This document shows, piece after piece, positions 1 through 9,557 of a stretch of 64,000 nt of DNA. The translations under genes and the position numbers were made by a program. Source of the DNA: Lodderomyces elongisporus (taxonomy: Eukaryota > Ascomycota > Pichiomycetes > Serinales > Debaryomycetaceae); contig NC_083673.1 in assembly GCF_030384665.1 (NCBI RefSeq), forward strand, positions 3,171,501 through 3,235,500, in the 5' to 3' direction. How positions within the stretch are numbered: the first letter of the stretch is position 1; each line of letters opens with the position of its first letter. The notes under the pieces are model-generated. The model saw only the letters and a list, made by a program, of their open reading frames with translations. It ran no database searches and was not told the origin of the DNA.

Positions 1-475
1 TAAAATATATTATTGAACGTTAATTCGTTTGTAGAGATCTTTCAAACCGTTGTTGCCAACAACATGTATGCGGAATAATACCATTTTTCCTCACAAAGTA
101 AAACAAATTTGGTGTCATTTTCATAGCAATGGGGAGGTTCAAAAACTAACCAAGGAATGATAAGCACGTTTTATTGATGGGATGAATTGCCACAGGAAAC
201 AGTAGCTCACCAGCCGATTCCCGAGATATTGGTATACAAATGAAAAAAAAACTATGGCTTTGTCCGTCGATATACACCGATTTGAATGGAGGTTTTTTAC
301 CTATACATGTATACATGTATACATACATATGTATATATTCATATCGAGATATATGAGGAGGGAACATTGCATAAAAGACCTTCTTTGCTAAATTTCTTCT
401 TCTACTTCTTCGTCTTCTTCTTCTTCTTCGCTTGTTGTATTTTTAAAAACATATTCAACTAAGGTTTAAGCAAAA
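1..475 (+). promoter_or_regulatory. Upstream region of DUR3
   Basis: No gene is visible here. A GATAAG site lies at 159-164, about 310 bp before the DUR3 start codon; GATA factors of the Gln3/Gat1 type bind this motif in nitrogen catabolite control, which fits a urea transporter. A TA/CA-rich stretch runs at about 300-350 and a pyrimidine tract of CTT repeats at about 395-435, typical of yeast promoters and 5' leaders. The GATA role is inference from the motif and the downstream gene. Confidence 0.5.
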
Positions 476-2626
476 ATGGAGCCATCATTAACTCAAGGAG
501 CTGGCTACGGCCTTATTGTTGGGGGCGGTGCATTTTTTGCTATTGTGATGAACTATGTCACTTTTCTCCAAAACAAGTATAGTGCCCATAACTCGAAGAA
601 AGTTGATGAGTTTGTTAGTGGCAGTAGAAACGTTGGTTTTGGACTTTTACTAAGCGGTATTTTGTCAAATTGGACATGGAGTTTAACTCTTTTGGAATCT
701 GCAGTAAAATCATATGATATTGGGATCTCGGGGAGTTACTGGTATGCCATCGGTGGTATGTTACAAGTCAGCGTGTTCTCAGTTGTCTCTTCCAAAATCA
801 AGAAGAATGCCAATTTGGTGACTACATTTCCCGAAATGGCGTATTTTCGATTCGGTAAAGCTGGCCATTTGAGTTTCTTGTGGTGTGGCTTTGTGTGCAA
901 TTCGATTGTGAGCAGCTGTATCTTACTAGGCGGCTCGGCCGTGTTCCATGCCGTCACTGGTGTAAGTCAATATGCTACGTTGTTCCTCATTCCATTCGGC
1001 TGCGCCGTGTATGTGAGTTTTGGTGGATTGAGGGCAACATTCATTTCAGATGCCACACATACCTGTATTATCTTGGTGTTCATAATTGTGTTCACCCTAG
1101 AAGTTTATTATGGAAACGATAAGATTGGATCTCCTCGTAAATTGTGGGAGATGTTGCAGTCATTACCCCCAGTTGATGACAACTACCATGGTTCATATTT
1201 GACTTTTAGATCGCAGCAAGGTGCCATTTTTTCCGTTATCAGTTGTATTACCGGTTTTGGATTGGTTGTCAATGACCAAGCATATTTGTCTAGGGCAGTG
1301 GCAGCTGACCCCAGAATTACTTCTAGAGCATATTTCTTTGCGTCAATTTGTTGGTTTGTTATACCTTTTGCAATGGGTGCAGGTTTGGGTCTTGGTGCAA
1401 GAGCATTAACTGTTTACCCCGATTTCCCCAAACTTTCTGATTTTGAAGTTGGTGAAGGTCTTCCGCCAGTGGCATGTGCTACATATCTCATGGGTAAAAC
1501 GGGGTCAGCAATGATCTTGGTTATGATATTCTTTTCAGTCACTTCTTCCTTCTCTGGTGAGCTTATTGGGACATCAACATTGATTTCCTACGATATTTAC
1601 AAGAGGTACTATAAACCTGATGCCAAACCAAATCAAGTTGTTAGAGTAGCCAAGATTAGTGTATTTGGTTGGGCCATTTTCTCGTCTTGCTTAGCTTCCA
1701 TATTTTATGGTGCGGCCAAGATATCTATGGGATGGCTCTTTAACTTTTTGGGCTGCGCCACTGCAGCTGGTGTGTTCCCTATAGCATTGTCATTTGTATG
1801 GAAAGACCTAAACAAAGTAGGTGCTGTTGGTGGGTCAATTGGGGGCATGGTTCTAGCCATTATGGCGTGGTTGATTGCATGCTATAAATTAACGGGTGAG
1901 ATTACTGTGACAAACTTGTCACTGCAATGGGTATCGTTTACTGGAAATGCTGTGGCATTGGCTTTTGGAGGTATTATTTCAATTACTGCATCGTTAATAT
2001 CACCGGCAAATTTTGACTTTGAAAAGACCAGGAACAGAACAAGCTTAATGCCTAAAAGTAAAGAAATGGAGATTGTGGAGAATAGTAGCAGTGATGGAGA
2101 GCTGGTGTTGGGAAAAATAGAAAGCAAGGTTGAAAGTGCAGAGAAAAGAGAAAGAGAGAAGAATGCGGCGGTGGTAATGGTGGATGTGGTCCTACTGAAG
2201 GATGTAAAAAATGAAGCAGAAAGTAAGTCAATTGAGAAGGCAAGGAGTAAAGCAAACGACAATAAAAATGATTCTGAAATTGAACAAGATCTAGTCGATA
2301 TTGAATCTAGCACAAGTAATTCTGAGTTGGATATGAATCTTGATGCAGTGATTGACCATAAGCATCTTGATCATCAATTTAAAAAGTATTGTGGTCTTGT
2401 TGCTCTTGCTGTACTAATATTGGTTTTTGTCATACCTGTACCCTTGGGTGCAAGTCCCTATATATTCAGCCCTCACTTTTTGGAGGGAGTGGTTATTATT
2501 ATCATCATATGGTTGTTTTGTTCATTGTTTTATGTGGTAATCTTACCAATAGTCGAGGCAAGAAAGAGTATTTGGCGTATCTTCAAGGCCTCAGTACTGT
2601 TCAGGAAAGATAAAAGCCAAGAGTAA
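476..2626 (+). CDS. DUR3: Urea active transporter, sodium:solute symporter family (Dur3-like)
   Basis: This 716-residue polytopic membrane protein has the features of the fungal Dur3 branch of the SSS family, which imports urea (and in yeast also polyamines) across the plasma membrane with a cation. An N-terminal hydrophobic segment is followed near residues 66-95 by the Dur3-type stretch WTWSLTLLES...GSYWYAIGG, and hydrophobic segments recur to about residue 505. Residues about 510-630 form a hydrophilic Lys/Glu/Ser-rich loop, then two final membrane segments lie near 637-655 and 668-690. Length is close to the roughly 700-735 usual for Dur3. Candida species carry several DUR3/DUR4 paralogues, so the exact orthologue is unsure. 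The start ATG sits directly after an A-rich leader. Confidence 0.85.
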   Translation: MEPSLTQGAGYGLIVGGGAFFAIVMNYVTFLQNKYSAHNSKKVDEFVSGSRNVGFGLLLSGILSNWTWSLTLLESAVKSYDIGISGSYWYAIGGMLQVSVFSVVSSKIKKNANLVTTFPEMAYFRFGKAGHLSFLWCGFVCNSIVSSCILLGGSAVFHAVTGVSQYATLFLIPFGCAVYVSFGGLRATFISDATHTCIILVFIIVFTLEVYYGNDKIGSPRKLWEMLQSLPPVDDNYHGSYLTFRSQQGAIFSVISCITGFGLVVNDQAYLSRAVAADPRITSRAYFFASICWFVIPFAMGAGLGLGARALTVYPDFPKLSDFEVGEGLPPVACATYLMGKTGSAMILVMIFFSVTSSFSGELIGTSTLISYDIYKRYYKPDAKPNQVVRVAKISVFGWAIFSSCLASIFYGAAKISMGWLFNFLGCATAAGVFPIALSFVWKDLNKVGAVGGSIGGMVLAIMAWLIACYKLTGEITVTNLSLQWVSFTGNAVALAFGGIISITASLISPANFDFEKTRNRTSLMPKSKEMEIVENSSSDGELVLGKIESKVESAEKREREKNAAVVMVDVVLLKDVKNEAESKSIEKARSKANDNKNDSEIEQDLVDIESSTSNSELDMNLDAVIDHKHLDHQFKKYCGLVALAVLILVFVIPVPLGASPYIFSPHFLEGVVIIIIIWLFCSLFYVVILPIVEARKSIWRIFKASVLFRKDKSQE

Positions 2627-3043
2627 TTGGGTGGTCGCAGGTAGCATAGTCAAAAAAAAAAAAACAAACAACAACATAACCAGTGGCTGCAAATAATGTG
2701 TTGATATATTTACATATTAAATTTTTTCATTTAGTTTTTGTACTCCAAATAAGTTTTTTTTTTTTTTTCTTTAAGAAAAAAAGTTTCTCTCTTCAAAACC
2801 ACAATAGGTGAAAAAAAAAGGGTTAAAAAAAAAGAAAGGAAGTTTCTATGTCGCACAAAGTGTCTTGTTTTAATGAGTGTAAAATTTGCGACAGCATCTC
2901 TTTTAGTGATGCCCTTATTGAAATTCTCTAAATTTGAAACCTATATATATATATCTATATTTGTATATGTATATGTATATCTTTTCAAAGCTCAACTACC
3001 AAACCATTTTGGAAAGTAAAATCTCAACTTCATTACATCAAGT
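2627..3043. other. Intergenic region DUR3-MPP10
   Basis: This is the DUR3 3' region plus the MPP10 promoter. It holds several A and T homopolymers, an AAATTTTTTCA stretch at 2719-2729 that resembles the RRPE element found before ribosome-biogenesis genes, and a TATATATATAT run near 2943-2953 about 90 bp before the MPP10 start. No RNA gene is seen. The RRPE reading is weak because such AT-rich words are common here. Confidence 0.4.
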
Positions 3044-5041
3044 ATGAGCCAAGAAAATAGCGGGAGAGTGACTCTTCAAGAGTTGATCCAGAAGCCGCAG
3101 GATATATTCAAGCTCAAGCTCAAGCTCAAGCTCCAAGATGGTAGTTTGGAGGGAGAATCTTGTGCAAACTTGTTCAATGAACTTACAAAGACCATAATCA
3201 ATCCACTTGTCAACAAATACTCTGTTTTGGATGAGCTATATATCGATGGATTAGATTCGACCCAAGTGTTTGGTCAGACCAAGATAGTGCTCGATGGCAT
3301 CGGGAGGCGTTTATTGACTGAGGATATCCCACAAATTAAGGAGAAATTGCAAGACGACGACAGAGAGGAAGGAGATGAGGAAGGAGGAAATGGCGAAGAA
3401 AGCGAAGAGGAGAGCGAGGCTGAATTTGGAAAGATTCAAAAACCAGAATTGGAAGAATTTGACGATGATGAGGTGAGCGAAGATTCTCAAGAATATCCAA
3501 GTGACGAGGAAGAGGAAGAAGAAGATGGAGATGAAGTGGAAACTTTAGTAGGAAAAGATGACCATGAAAAAGGTGTTGGTATTGGTACCGATTCCGAAGG
3601 TGATGATGGTGAAGATACAGATGTCTCACAAGGAGATGGCAAAGAGGTGCAGAAGGATGCTTTTGGTCTCAATGACGGTTTCTTTGATATTGACCAATAC
3701 AACAAGCAAGTTCTTGCCATGGAGAAGGAAGATAACTTTGATGATGAAGATGAAGATGATGAAGAAGAGATTGATTGTTTTGCAAGTCTAAGTGATGAAG
3801 GAGATGGCGATGATGAGAATGGCGAAGAAGAACAAATGGATTATTATGATGACTTTTATGACAAACCAGGAAAATTTCAGAATAAATCAAACAAGGGTAG
3901 GAAAAGTAAACAGGAAGACGACGACGACGATGATGAAGATGACGGAGAAGTGAGCGAATATGATTTTGGCGATGAAGAGTATGATAAAGCAATTGACTCT
4001 GCTAGACTAGACCTATTTGCAGATGAAAGTAGTTCAAAGCCGCCAAAGAATAACAAGACAGAAAACTTGTCTTCGTTTGAAAAACAACAGCGTGCTTTGC
4101 AACAGGAGATTGCTAAGCTTGAAGCCGAGCTTGTTGCCGATAAGAAATGGACATTGAAAGGTGAAGTGACATCGAATGAGAGACCGAAGGAGTCATTGTT
4201 AGAGGAGAATGAGTTGGCTTTTGATCGTACTGCTAAGCCCGTACCAACAATCACTGAGGAAGTTACTGAGTCTATTGAGGATTTGATCAGAAAGAGAATA
4301 AAGGAAGATGACTTTAATGATTTGCCAAGACGAATAGTGCAAGACTTGTCTAGATTCCATAAAGGCCCGCAAGCTGAAGTATCGGAGCAAAAATCAACAC
4401 GAACCTTGGCTGAGCTTTACGATGATGAGTACAACCAAGTTGATGCACAACAAGAACAATTGAATGAGGAAGAGAAACGACAGCACGATGAAATAAGTGA
4501 GTTGTTTATGACGGTGACACACAAGCTTGATGCGTTATGCTCTGCTCATTTTATTCCTAAACCCCACGAAAAGAAGAATATTGAGATTAAAGTGACCGAT
4601 GCTAGTGCACCTTCGATAAGCATGGAGGATGCACAACCATTGCACATTTCAAACGAGGCCCAATTAGCGCCGCAGGAAATATACAAGATCGGAGATGATG
4701 CTGTCAAAGGAGACGGAGTTAAGGGTAAATCCGAAGTGCAATTGAAATCGGGACTTTCGTATTCAAAGGATGAAATTGACCGTGATGAGAAACAGAGGCT
4801 TAGGAGAGCAAACAAAAGAAAGAAGGCTAAAAACTTTAGGGAGCGAGAGGAATATAAGAGACAACGGACAATGCAAGAGCCGAAATCTAAGGAGAGAAGA
4901 ACCGGTGCTGGCGAAGTTATTGATACCTTGTCGAGGGCAAAGAATGTTACAGTTATTGGTAAGAAGGGAGAATTGCGCGATGCCAAGGGTAATTTGAAGA
5001 AGAGCAATGCTCCACAAACATCGACCAACTTCAAGTTGTAA
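3044..5041 (+). CDS. MPP10: U3 snoRNP component Mpp10 (small-subunit processome)
   Basis: This 665-residue protein matches Mpp10, which with Imp3 and Imp4 joins the U3 snoRNP and is required for early 18S rRNA cleavages in the nucleolus. The N-terminus carries the Mpp10 block ending in FNELTKTIINPLVNKYSVLDELYIDGLD. A long Asp/Glu-rich middle follows (about residues 100-325). The conserved C-terminal half includes SIEDLIRKRIKEDDFNDLPR (about 410-430), ELFMTVTHKLDALCSAHFIPKP (about 487-508) and a basic segment RRANKRKKAKNFRE (about 587-600). Near residues 22-30 a short KLKLKLKL run is encoded by tandem AAGCTC units. Length is near the family norm (593 in baker's yeast), longer because of the acidic tract. 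Confidence 0.92.
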   Translation: MSQENSGRVTLQELIQKPQDIFKLKLKLKLQDGSLEGESCANLFNELTKTIINPLVNKYSVLDELYIDGLDSTQVFGQTKIVLDGIGRRLLTEDIPQIKEKLQDDDREEGDEEGGNGEESEEESEAEFGKIQKPELEEFDDDEVSEDSQEYPSDEEEEEEDGDEVETLVGKDDHEKGVGIGTDSEGDDGEDTDVSQGDGKEVQKDAFGLNDGFFDIDQYNKQVLAMEKEDNFDDEDEDDEEEIDCFASLSDEGDGDDENGEEEQMDYYDDFYDKPGKFQNKSNKGRKSKQEDDDDDDEDDGEVSEYDFGDEEYDKAIDSARLDLFADESSSKPPKNNKTENLSSFEKQQRALQQEIAKLEAELVADKKWTLKGEVTSNERPKESLLEENELAFDRTAKPVPTITEEVTESIEDLIRKRIKEDDFNDLPRRIVQDLSRFHKGPQAEVSEQKSTRTLAELYDDEYNQVDAQQEQLNEEEKRQHDEISELFMTVTHKLDALCSAHFIPKPHEKKNIEIKVTDASAPSISMEDAQPLHISNEAQLAPQEIYKIGDDAVKGDGVKGKSEVQLKSGLSYSKDEIDRDEKQRLRRANKRKKAKNFREREEYKRQRTMQEPKSKERRTGAGEVIDTLSRAKNVTVIGKKGELRDAKGNLKKSNAPQTSTNFKL

Positions 5042-5192
5042 GGAGTGCGGATGATACGAAAAGACGAAAGGAGGAAGAAATAAAGAATAAAAAATAAAAA
5101 ATAAAAAATAAAACAACAACAACAACGTTGCATTGTGTGGAGATTAATAGCGGGTGTAATTTGTATAATCAAAGGAACAAATGTATACATAC

Positions 5193-5243
<51 letters not shown>

Positions 5244-6489
5244 GTTCTGGGCGTGAATCAAAGAACACCAAAGAAAAATAGAGAATGGTTTAAATATCAA
5301 AAATTAGTAGAATCATATTAACAATTAAATGTAAGCCATTTCTTCACCACTGGTGATGGAAAGCAAGACACAACTTATTTTTTTTGTTCAAGTTATATAA
5401 TGTATAAACGCTCGGTTATAAGCGTTGAAATGTAGAAGAGTGTAAAGGGCAACCATACAAGGAAAAAAGAGCGCGTGTTGCACTTTAAAGTCGAAATAAC
5501 TGGCATTATCGGTAATAAATTGATTGTCTCTCTCTCTCCCATTTCTTTTCTGTCATGATTAATTTTAATTAATTTTTTTTAAAAAAATGAAGGCTTATCT
5601 CCTGTGAAGTAAAATGTACAACTTTTGTTGTTCATTTTTCTTTTCCTTTCAAACCAAGCTAATGAACAACAGAATAGCAGGTATTTCATGTTAATCTTTT
5701 TTCTTTTTTGTTTTTTTTTCTTTCAAAGAACTGATTAGACTTCATCTACAAAGAGTAATGCTAAAGAGCATCTAATTCAAAATTTACAGATAAAGACTCG
5801 TCCATCTGTAATTTAACAGTTAGTTGTCTTTAGAAATGCCTGAAACATTACGAAATCCGTGGAAACTTAGGTGAAAAATTATAACCGTAACATAAAGAAC
5901 AATACTAAATATATGTTCTTTTTCTCTCTCTATTAATTTTTTTTTTTTAGGCGTTCGGCACTTGTATGCTACAAATGTTTGGCGTTAAATTATATCGGAC
6001 AATTGACGAATCTTATCAGCTTTAAAGAACAAACCACCTTCCTACTACTACTCATTTACTTTCTTTCTTTCCTCCCTGCCTCCTCCCTCCTTACTCCCTC
6101 CCATTTCATTTGGACTGTATCGTCTTTACCACAACAAACTACTTCGCTCTATAACACAAACACGTTTCAGAATTCATTCTTTTTTAAATAACCTCTAACC
6201 CTTTTTTTCATATTTTTTCTTTGTTTTCAAATTACCATTTTTCCATTTTTTCGTTTTTTTTTCTTTTTTGACATTTACATCACTTATCGTCAAATAAATA
6301 GATACACAATAAAAAAAGTAAAAATAAAAACAGACATAGACAGATAAAATAAAAAAAAAAACACCAACATTCGACTTATAAAAGATTTTGATTATCCCAC
6401 TAGCTACATTGGCAAAAGTGAAATTTTACATAACTTTGAATAAAAAAAAGGAGTATAAGAGCATTTAGAGAAAATCTAACAAAGAAAAG
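5042..6489. other. Intergenic region MPP10-esterase with AT microsatellite
   Basis: No gene is supported in this 1.4 kb. It holds a (CATA)n tract passing into (AT)18 at about 5187-5240, many poly-A and poly-T runs, and CT-rich stretches near 5526-5540 and 6040-6110. Short ORFs such as 5979-6191 look like chance reading of pyrimidine-rich DNA. The last few hundred bases are the promoter and A-rich leader of the downstream esterase. Confidence 0.5.
5187..5240. repeat. (CATA)n-(AT)18 microsatellite
   Basis: A short CATA tetranucleotide array leads into 36 bases of uninterrupted alternating AT from 5205 to 5240, just 3' of MPP10. Seen directly; such alternating AT can extrude cruciforms and varies in length between strains. 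Confidence 0.9.
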
Positions 6490-7662
6490 ATGGTCAGTTT
6501 GGATTTTGCACTCAAGATTGCAACAATACCATATCCAGTGCTTTCATGTATCATTCAGTACTACACTATTGGAACCCCGTTCTCAAGGACCAATAAAGAG
6601 TTTAAAAATTCGCTTTACAAGAATATATTGTTGAGCATTGAGTACCATGTCTCGGGAAATTACCACAAGAATGATATGAAGTTGGTTGTGTACCAGCCTA
6701 TTGAGAAAGTCATCAAGAAATTCAATAAGCACTTGTTGGCTAAGCAATTGAATGCATTTGGAACCAAATTCGACGATCACAGCTATTGGATACACAAGGC
6801 CGAAGTTCCCAAAGAAGAAACAAATGTTCTCATCTACCTCCATGGCGGTGGCTATTTGCTCAACATGTTTGAGTCGCAATTTGTATTCATCACGGCGTTG
6901 CACTATGCACTTGATGACAATGCCGCTGCCAAAACATCCATTATGATTATCGATTATTCATTGACCATGTTTGATAATGAGTATCCTACCCAGCTATTCG
7001 AATGCTTAACCACTTATAAAAACTTGGTTCAAGATGGATACAAGAATATCATCTTGCTTGGTGATTCTGCTGGTGCACACATGTCCTTGTCATTGGCCAG
7101 AGCCATTGCGTACCCTGAAGAAGTCAAGGAACAATTAGAGCCATTCCCCAAATACAAACTCAACTTCAATGTCTCTGAACTTCCGCAACCAAAGGCATTG
7201 ATCTTGGATGCCCCATGGGTCCAGCCTTGTACTAAACCCACAATTCCAACAAGACATGGCGTTAGCACTTGGGGTGATCTAGGAGCATTGGATATCAGTT
7301 TAGGTACTTTTTACCTCGGTAAAAACGATCCAAAGTTCATCAACAATTTCCTTACTTTTACAAACACAAATTGGGAAGACCACTGGGCAAAAGTCGATCC
7401 CATCAACAACGGTAATACAATGATGATTGTTGGTGAAAGGGAAATCTTACGTGACAGTGCTGAGGACTTTTACAACTTGGTCAATAAGAAAGGAAGTATA
7501 GAGTACCACACTGAGCCTGGTGGAATTCATGCGGGTGTGGTTTACGTCGAATCTTTAGATTATACCTCAAAGAAAGGTGCTAAGCGCGCAATCGCGGGCG
7601 ATTTCAAGGACAAGTATGGCTTCAACTTGATTGCCGATTTCATCAATAAGCGCTCTAGTTAA
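6490..7662 (+). CDS. Alpha/beta-hydrolase esterase, HSL family (Say1-like sterol deacetylase candidate)
   Basis: This 390-residue protein is a serine esterase of the hormone-sensitive-lipase family. It shows the oxyanion-hole HGGG motif (near residue 118), the nucleophile box GDSAG (191-195, Ser193), an acidic-residue region EREILRDSAED (near 316-326) and a catalytic His in PGGIHAGV (near 347). The N-terminus FALKIATIPYPVLSCIIQYYTIG is hydrophobic and could anchor the protein in a membrane. In yeast, Say1 is an ER membrane enzyme of this family that removes acetyl groups from sterols; the layout agrees, but substrate specificity cannot be read from sequence. Other fungal HSL-type esterases remain possible. 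The ATG follows an A-rich leader. Confidence 0.75.
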   Translation: MVSLDFALKIATIPYPVLSCIIQYYTIGTPFSRTNKEFKNSLYKNILLSIEYHVSGNYHKNDMKLVVYQPIEKVIKKFNKHLLAKQLNAFGTKFDDHSYWIHKAEVPKEETNVLIYLHGGGYLLNMFESQFVFITALHYALDDNAAAKTSIMIIDYSLTMFDNEYPTQLFECLTTYKNLVQDGYKNIILLGDSAGAHMSLSLARAIAYPEEVKEQLEPFPKYKLNFNVSELPQPKALILDAPWVQPCTKPTIPTRHGVSTWGDLGALDISLGTFYLGKNDPKFINNFLTFTNTNWEDHWAKVDPINNGNTMMIVGEREILRDSAEDFYNLVNKKGSIEYHTEPGGIHAGVVYVESLDYTSKKGAKRAIAGDFKDKYGFNLIADFINKRSS

Positions 7663-7934
7663 AGGGCAAAGACGAGAAATGGTTCATTGCTTAACTATGT
7701 AACTGTTTCAAGTGGTGTATAATATAATTTTAATAGAATTAAAAGAATTTTGACGAGTTCCTTTTTTTTTTAAAAAAAAATAGATAAAAGAGAAGAAAAG
7801 AAAAGAAAAGAGATGGACATGAAGGAAGCAAAACCCTCAAATGTTCAAGTAACAAATTTCTGTATTGATCTTGAAGTCTACTCATATATCTTTTACAGTA
7901 AAATATTTTTCCAATTTTAATTTTTCAACAAGTT

Positions 7935-8024
7935 GGCGAATTAGTGTAGTGGTTTTATCACGTGATCTTCACAACTTTAGATTGAGAACGGTCAAGGTCC
8001 CGAGTTCAATCCTCGGATTCGTCA
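7935..8024 (+). tRNA. tRNA-Val(CAC) with a 15-nt intron
   Basis: The acceptor stem is GGCGAAT (7935-7941) paired with ATTCGTC (8017-8023, one G-T pair), with discriminator A8024. The D stem is GTG/CAC (7944-7946/7959-7961). The anticodon stem TGATC/GGTCA is 7963-7967/7990-7994, and the T arm is CCGAG-TTCAATC-CTCGG (8000-8016). Anticodon CAC lies at 7970-7972, giving valine; the T arm and variable loop match baker's yeast tRNA-Val(CAC) as I know it. The 22-nt anticodon loop can only be explained by an intron after position 37, 7974-7988. Internal A and B boxes are within the gene, and a T8 run at 8045-8052 is the Pol III terminator. Confidence 0.85.
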
Positions 8025-8627
8025 AACATTTGTTATTTCATTAATTTTTTTTAATCATTTTTTTTTCTTTCTCTTTTTTCTCACTAGTACTCTTCCCACT
8101 TTATTCAGGCATTATGGATGATTTTTTTTTCTTTTTTTTTGTATATATTCTTCTTTGCAAAAGCAAAATAAAAGAGTTCGAGATCAAAAACTCACTACTT
8201 TGACAATTAAAGTTATTAAGTAATCGATAACAAGAAAGATGTTTACTTGATTGGCTTGGCTTGGTTTTTTGTTACAAAATTTTGTGCAATGATGTTCATC
8301 GTAAAGTCTATATCTTCCCTTTTATATGGGAACCCCGCGAAATTTGAGCGCCGCAGCAAAGCAAAAAATTAATATATGAAGATCTCTCTTCCTTGTAACT
8401 TTTAACTTTCAAAATTGATCATCAATTATTCTGGCATCATTTCTTTCCCGCATCTCATTCCATTAGTTTACCCTTTTTGTTTTATAAATTGTTATTTTAT
8501 CTTTGTTCAAGAAGCATAGCAGATAGAGTAAAGGAGGAAAAAAAAGGAAAGAGAAAGGGAAAGAGTAAGAGGAAGAACTATACCCGATCCCCCTACTAGT
8601 ACATTTGATTCCTTATTCTTCACCACG
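8025..8627. other. Intergenic region after tRNA-Val
   Basis: The start holds the Pol III terminator (T8 at 8045-8052) and further long T runs. The rest is the promoter of the next gene, ending in a purine-rich leader (about 8520-8575). No other gene or clear motif is seen. Confidence 0.5.
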
Positions 8628-9335
8628 ATGCCACAAAATCCAAATGCTGTTGTCAAGAGTGTGTTATCAAGCCCGCTTTTGACGAATCCAAACCGATGGC
8701 TCTGGGATGTGCCGAAAAAGCATGCACACCATTTAATAGAGGAACAGTATTACTCTCGGAATAAGCTTGCGGCAAACGTTTTTGCACAGATGTTGACATC
8801 AGTTTCTGCGGTATCATTGGATGAGGTGATTCCCAAAGGCAACTCAATACCCGTACCTCCAATGGTCAAGAATACAGCGCAGGCACAGCTTGTACCAAGT
8901 TTTGACAAGTCACGTAACGAGCCATATCGTGCGATTATAAATAACAAGCACTATATCGAAGTATTACTGAAGAAACCCAAATTGGCTGGAAGGTATAAGC
9001 CAGCATTGGCTGCAAAGTTGGGATTACAGAAGAGAGCAGAAACACAATTTGTTTCTGATATGCCAAGCATTGTTGAGAATTATTACAAAACAAAAATTCA
9101 ATCTTTGCTTGAACAAATTGAAATAACTGAACAGAATAACGTTGAAAAGGAGGCAATTGGAAATCAAGGCATACTCTTGACTACTATAGAGCAAAACCAA
9201 CCTTTTCAATGGAAGAATGGCTGTTTGGAAATTGAAAAAACATTGTTTGGTATTGAAAACGATCAAGTTGTCGATTTTAAAACGCAGTCTGAGCTAGCAC
9301 ATTTACTTGTTGCATACATGGATTTTCTCAATTGA
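8628..9335 (+). CDS. Conserved-looking protein of unknown function (235 aa)
   Basis: I do not recognise this 235-residue protein. It is a single ORF with ordinary amino-acid composition and codon use, starting at an ATG in a good leader context, so it is very likely a real gene. No signal peptide, membrane segment or known motif is obvious. The N-terminal third contains NPNRWLWDVPKKHAHHLIEEQYYSRNKLAANVFAQ. Residues 114-135 are basic (KKPKLAGRYKPALAAKLGLQ), and residues about 150-175 (YYKTKIQSLLEQIEITEQNNVEKEA) could be a short helix. It is convergent with the Tos1-family gene 222 bp downstream. A small mitochondrial or ribosome-associated factor is imaginable but unsupported. Confidence 0.6.
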   Translation: MPQNPNAVVKSVLSSPLLTNPNRWLWDVPKKHAHHLIEEQYYSRNKLAANVFAQMLTSVSAVSLDEVIPKGNSIPVPPMVKNTAQAQLVPSFDKSRNEPYRAIINNKHYIEVLLKKPKLAGRYKPALAAKLGLQKRAETQFVSDMPSIVENYYKTKIQSLLEQIEITEQNNVEKEAIGNQGILLTTIEQNQPFQWKNGCLEIEKTLFGIENDQVVDFKTQSELAHLLVAYMDFLN

Positions 9336-9557
9336 AAGATCCTAAACAAGTTAAAAAAGAGAAAAGAGACTAAAGAAGAAAAAGAAAAAATAATAATAAA
9401 GATCAGTACAAGTCAACAAAAGCATAAGAACATGAACATAAGTAATCAAGTTTTGCATCTATAAAGGGGACAAAATAAAAATTGAAAAAAAAAAATTCAA
9501 GATAATTCAAATAACGTTTGCCTAAAAAGACTAATCTTTATGTTTTCCTTCCCTCTT

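Noticed and set aside
4546..5271. 241-codon minus-strand ORF over the MPP10 3' half
   Set aside because: It is antisense to a clearly conserved gene and includes the AT microsatellite; composition is not protein-like.
7959..7968. CACGTGATC E-box
   Set aside because: It lies inside the tRNA-Val gene at the D stem/anticodon stem and is explained by tRNA structure.
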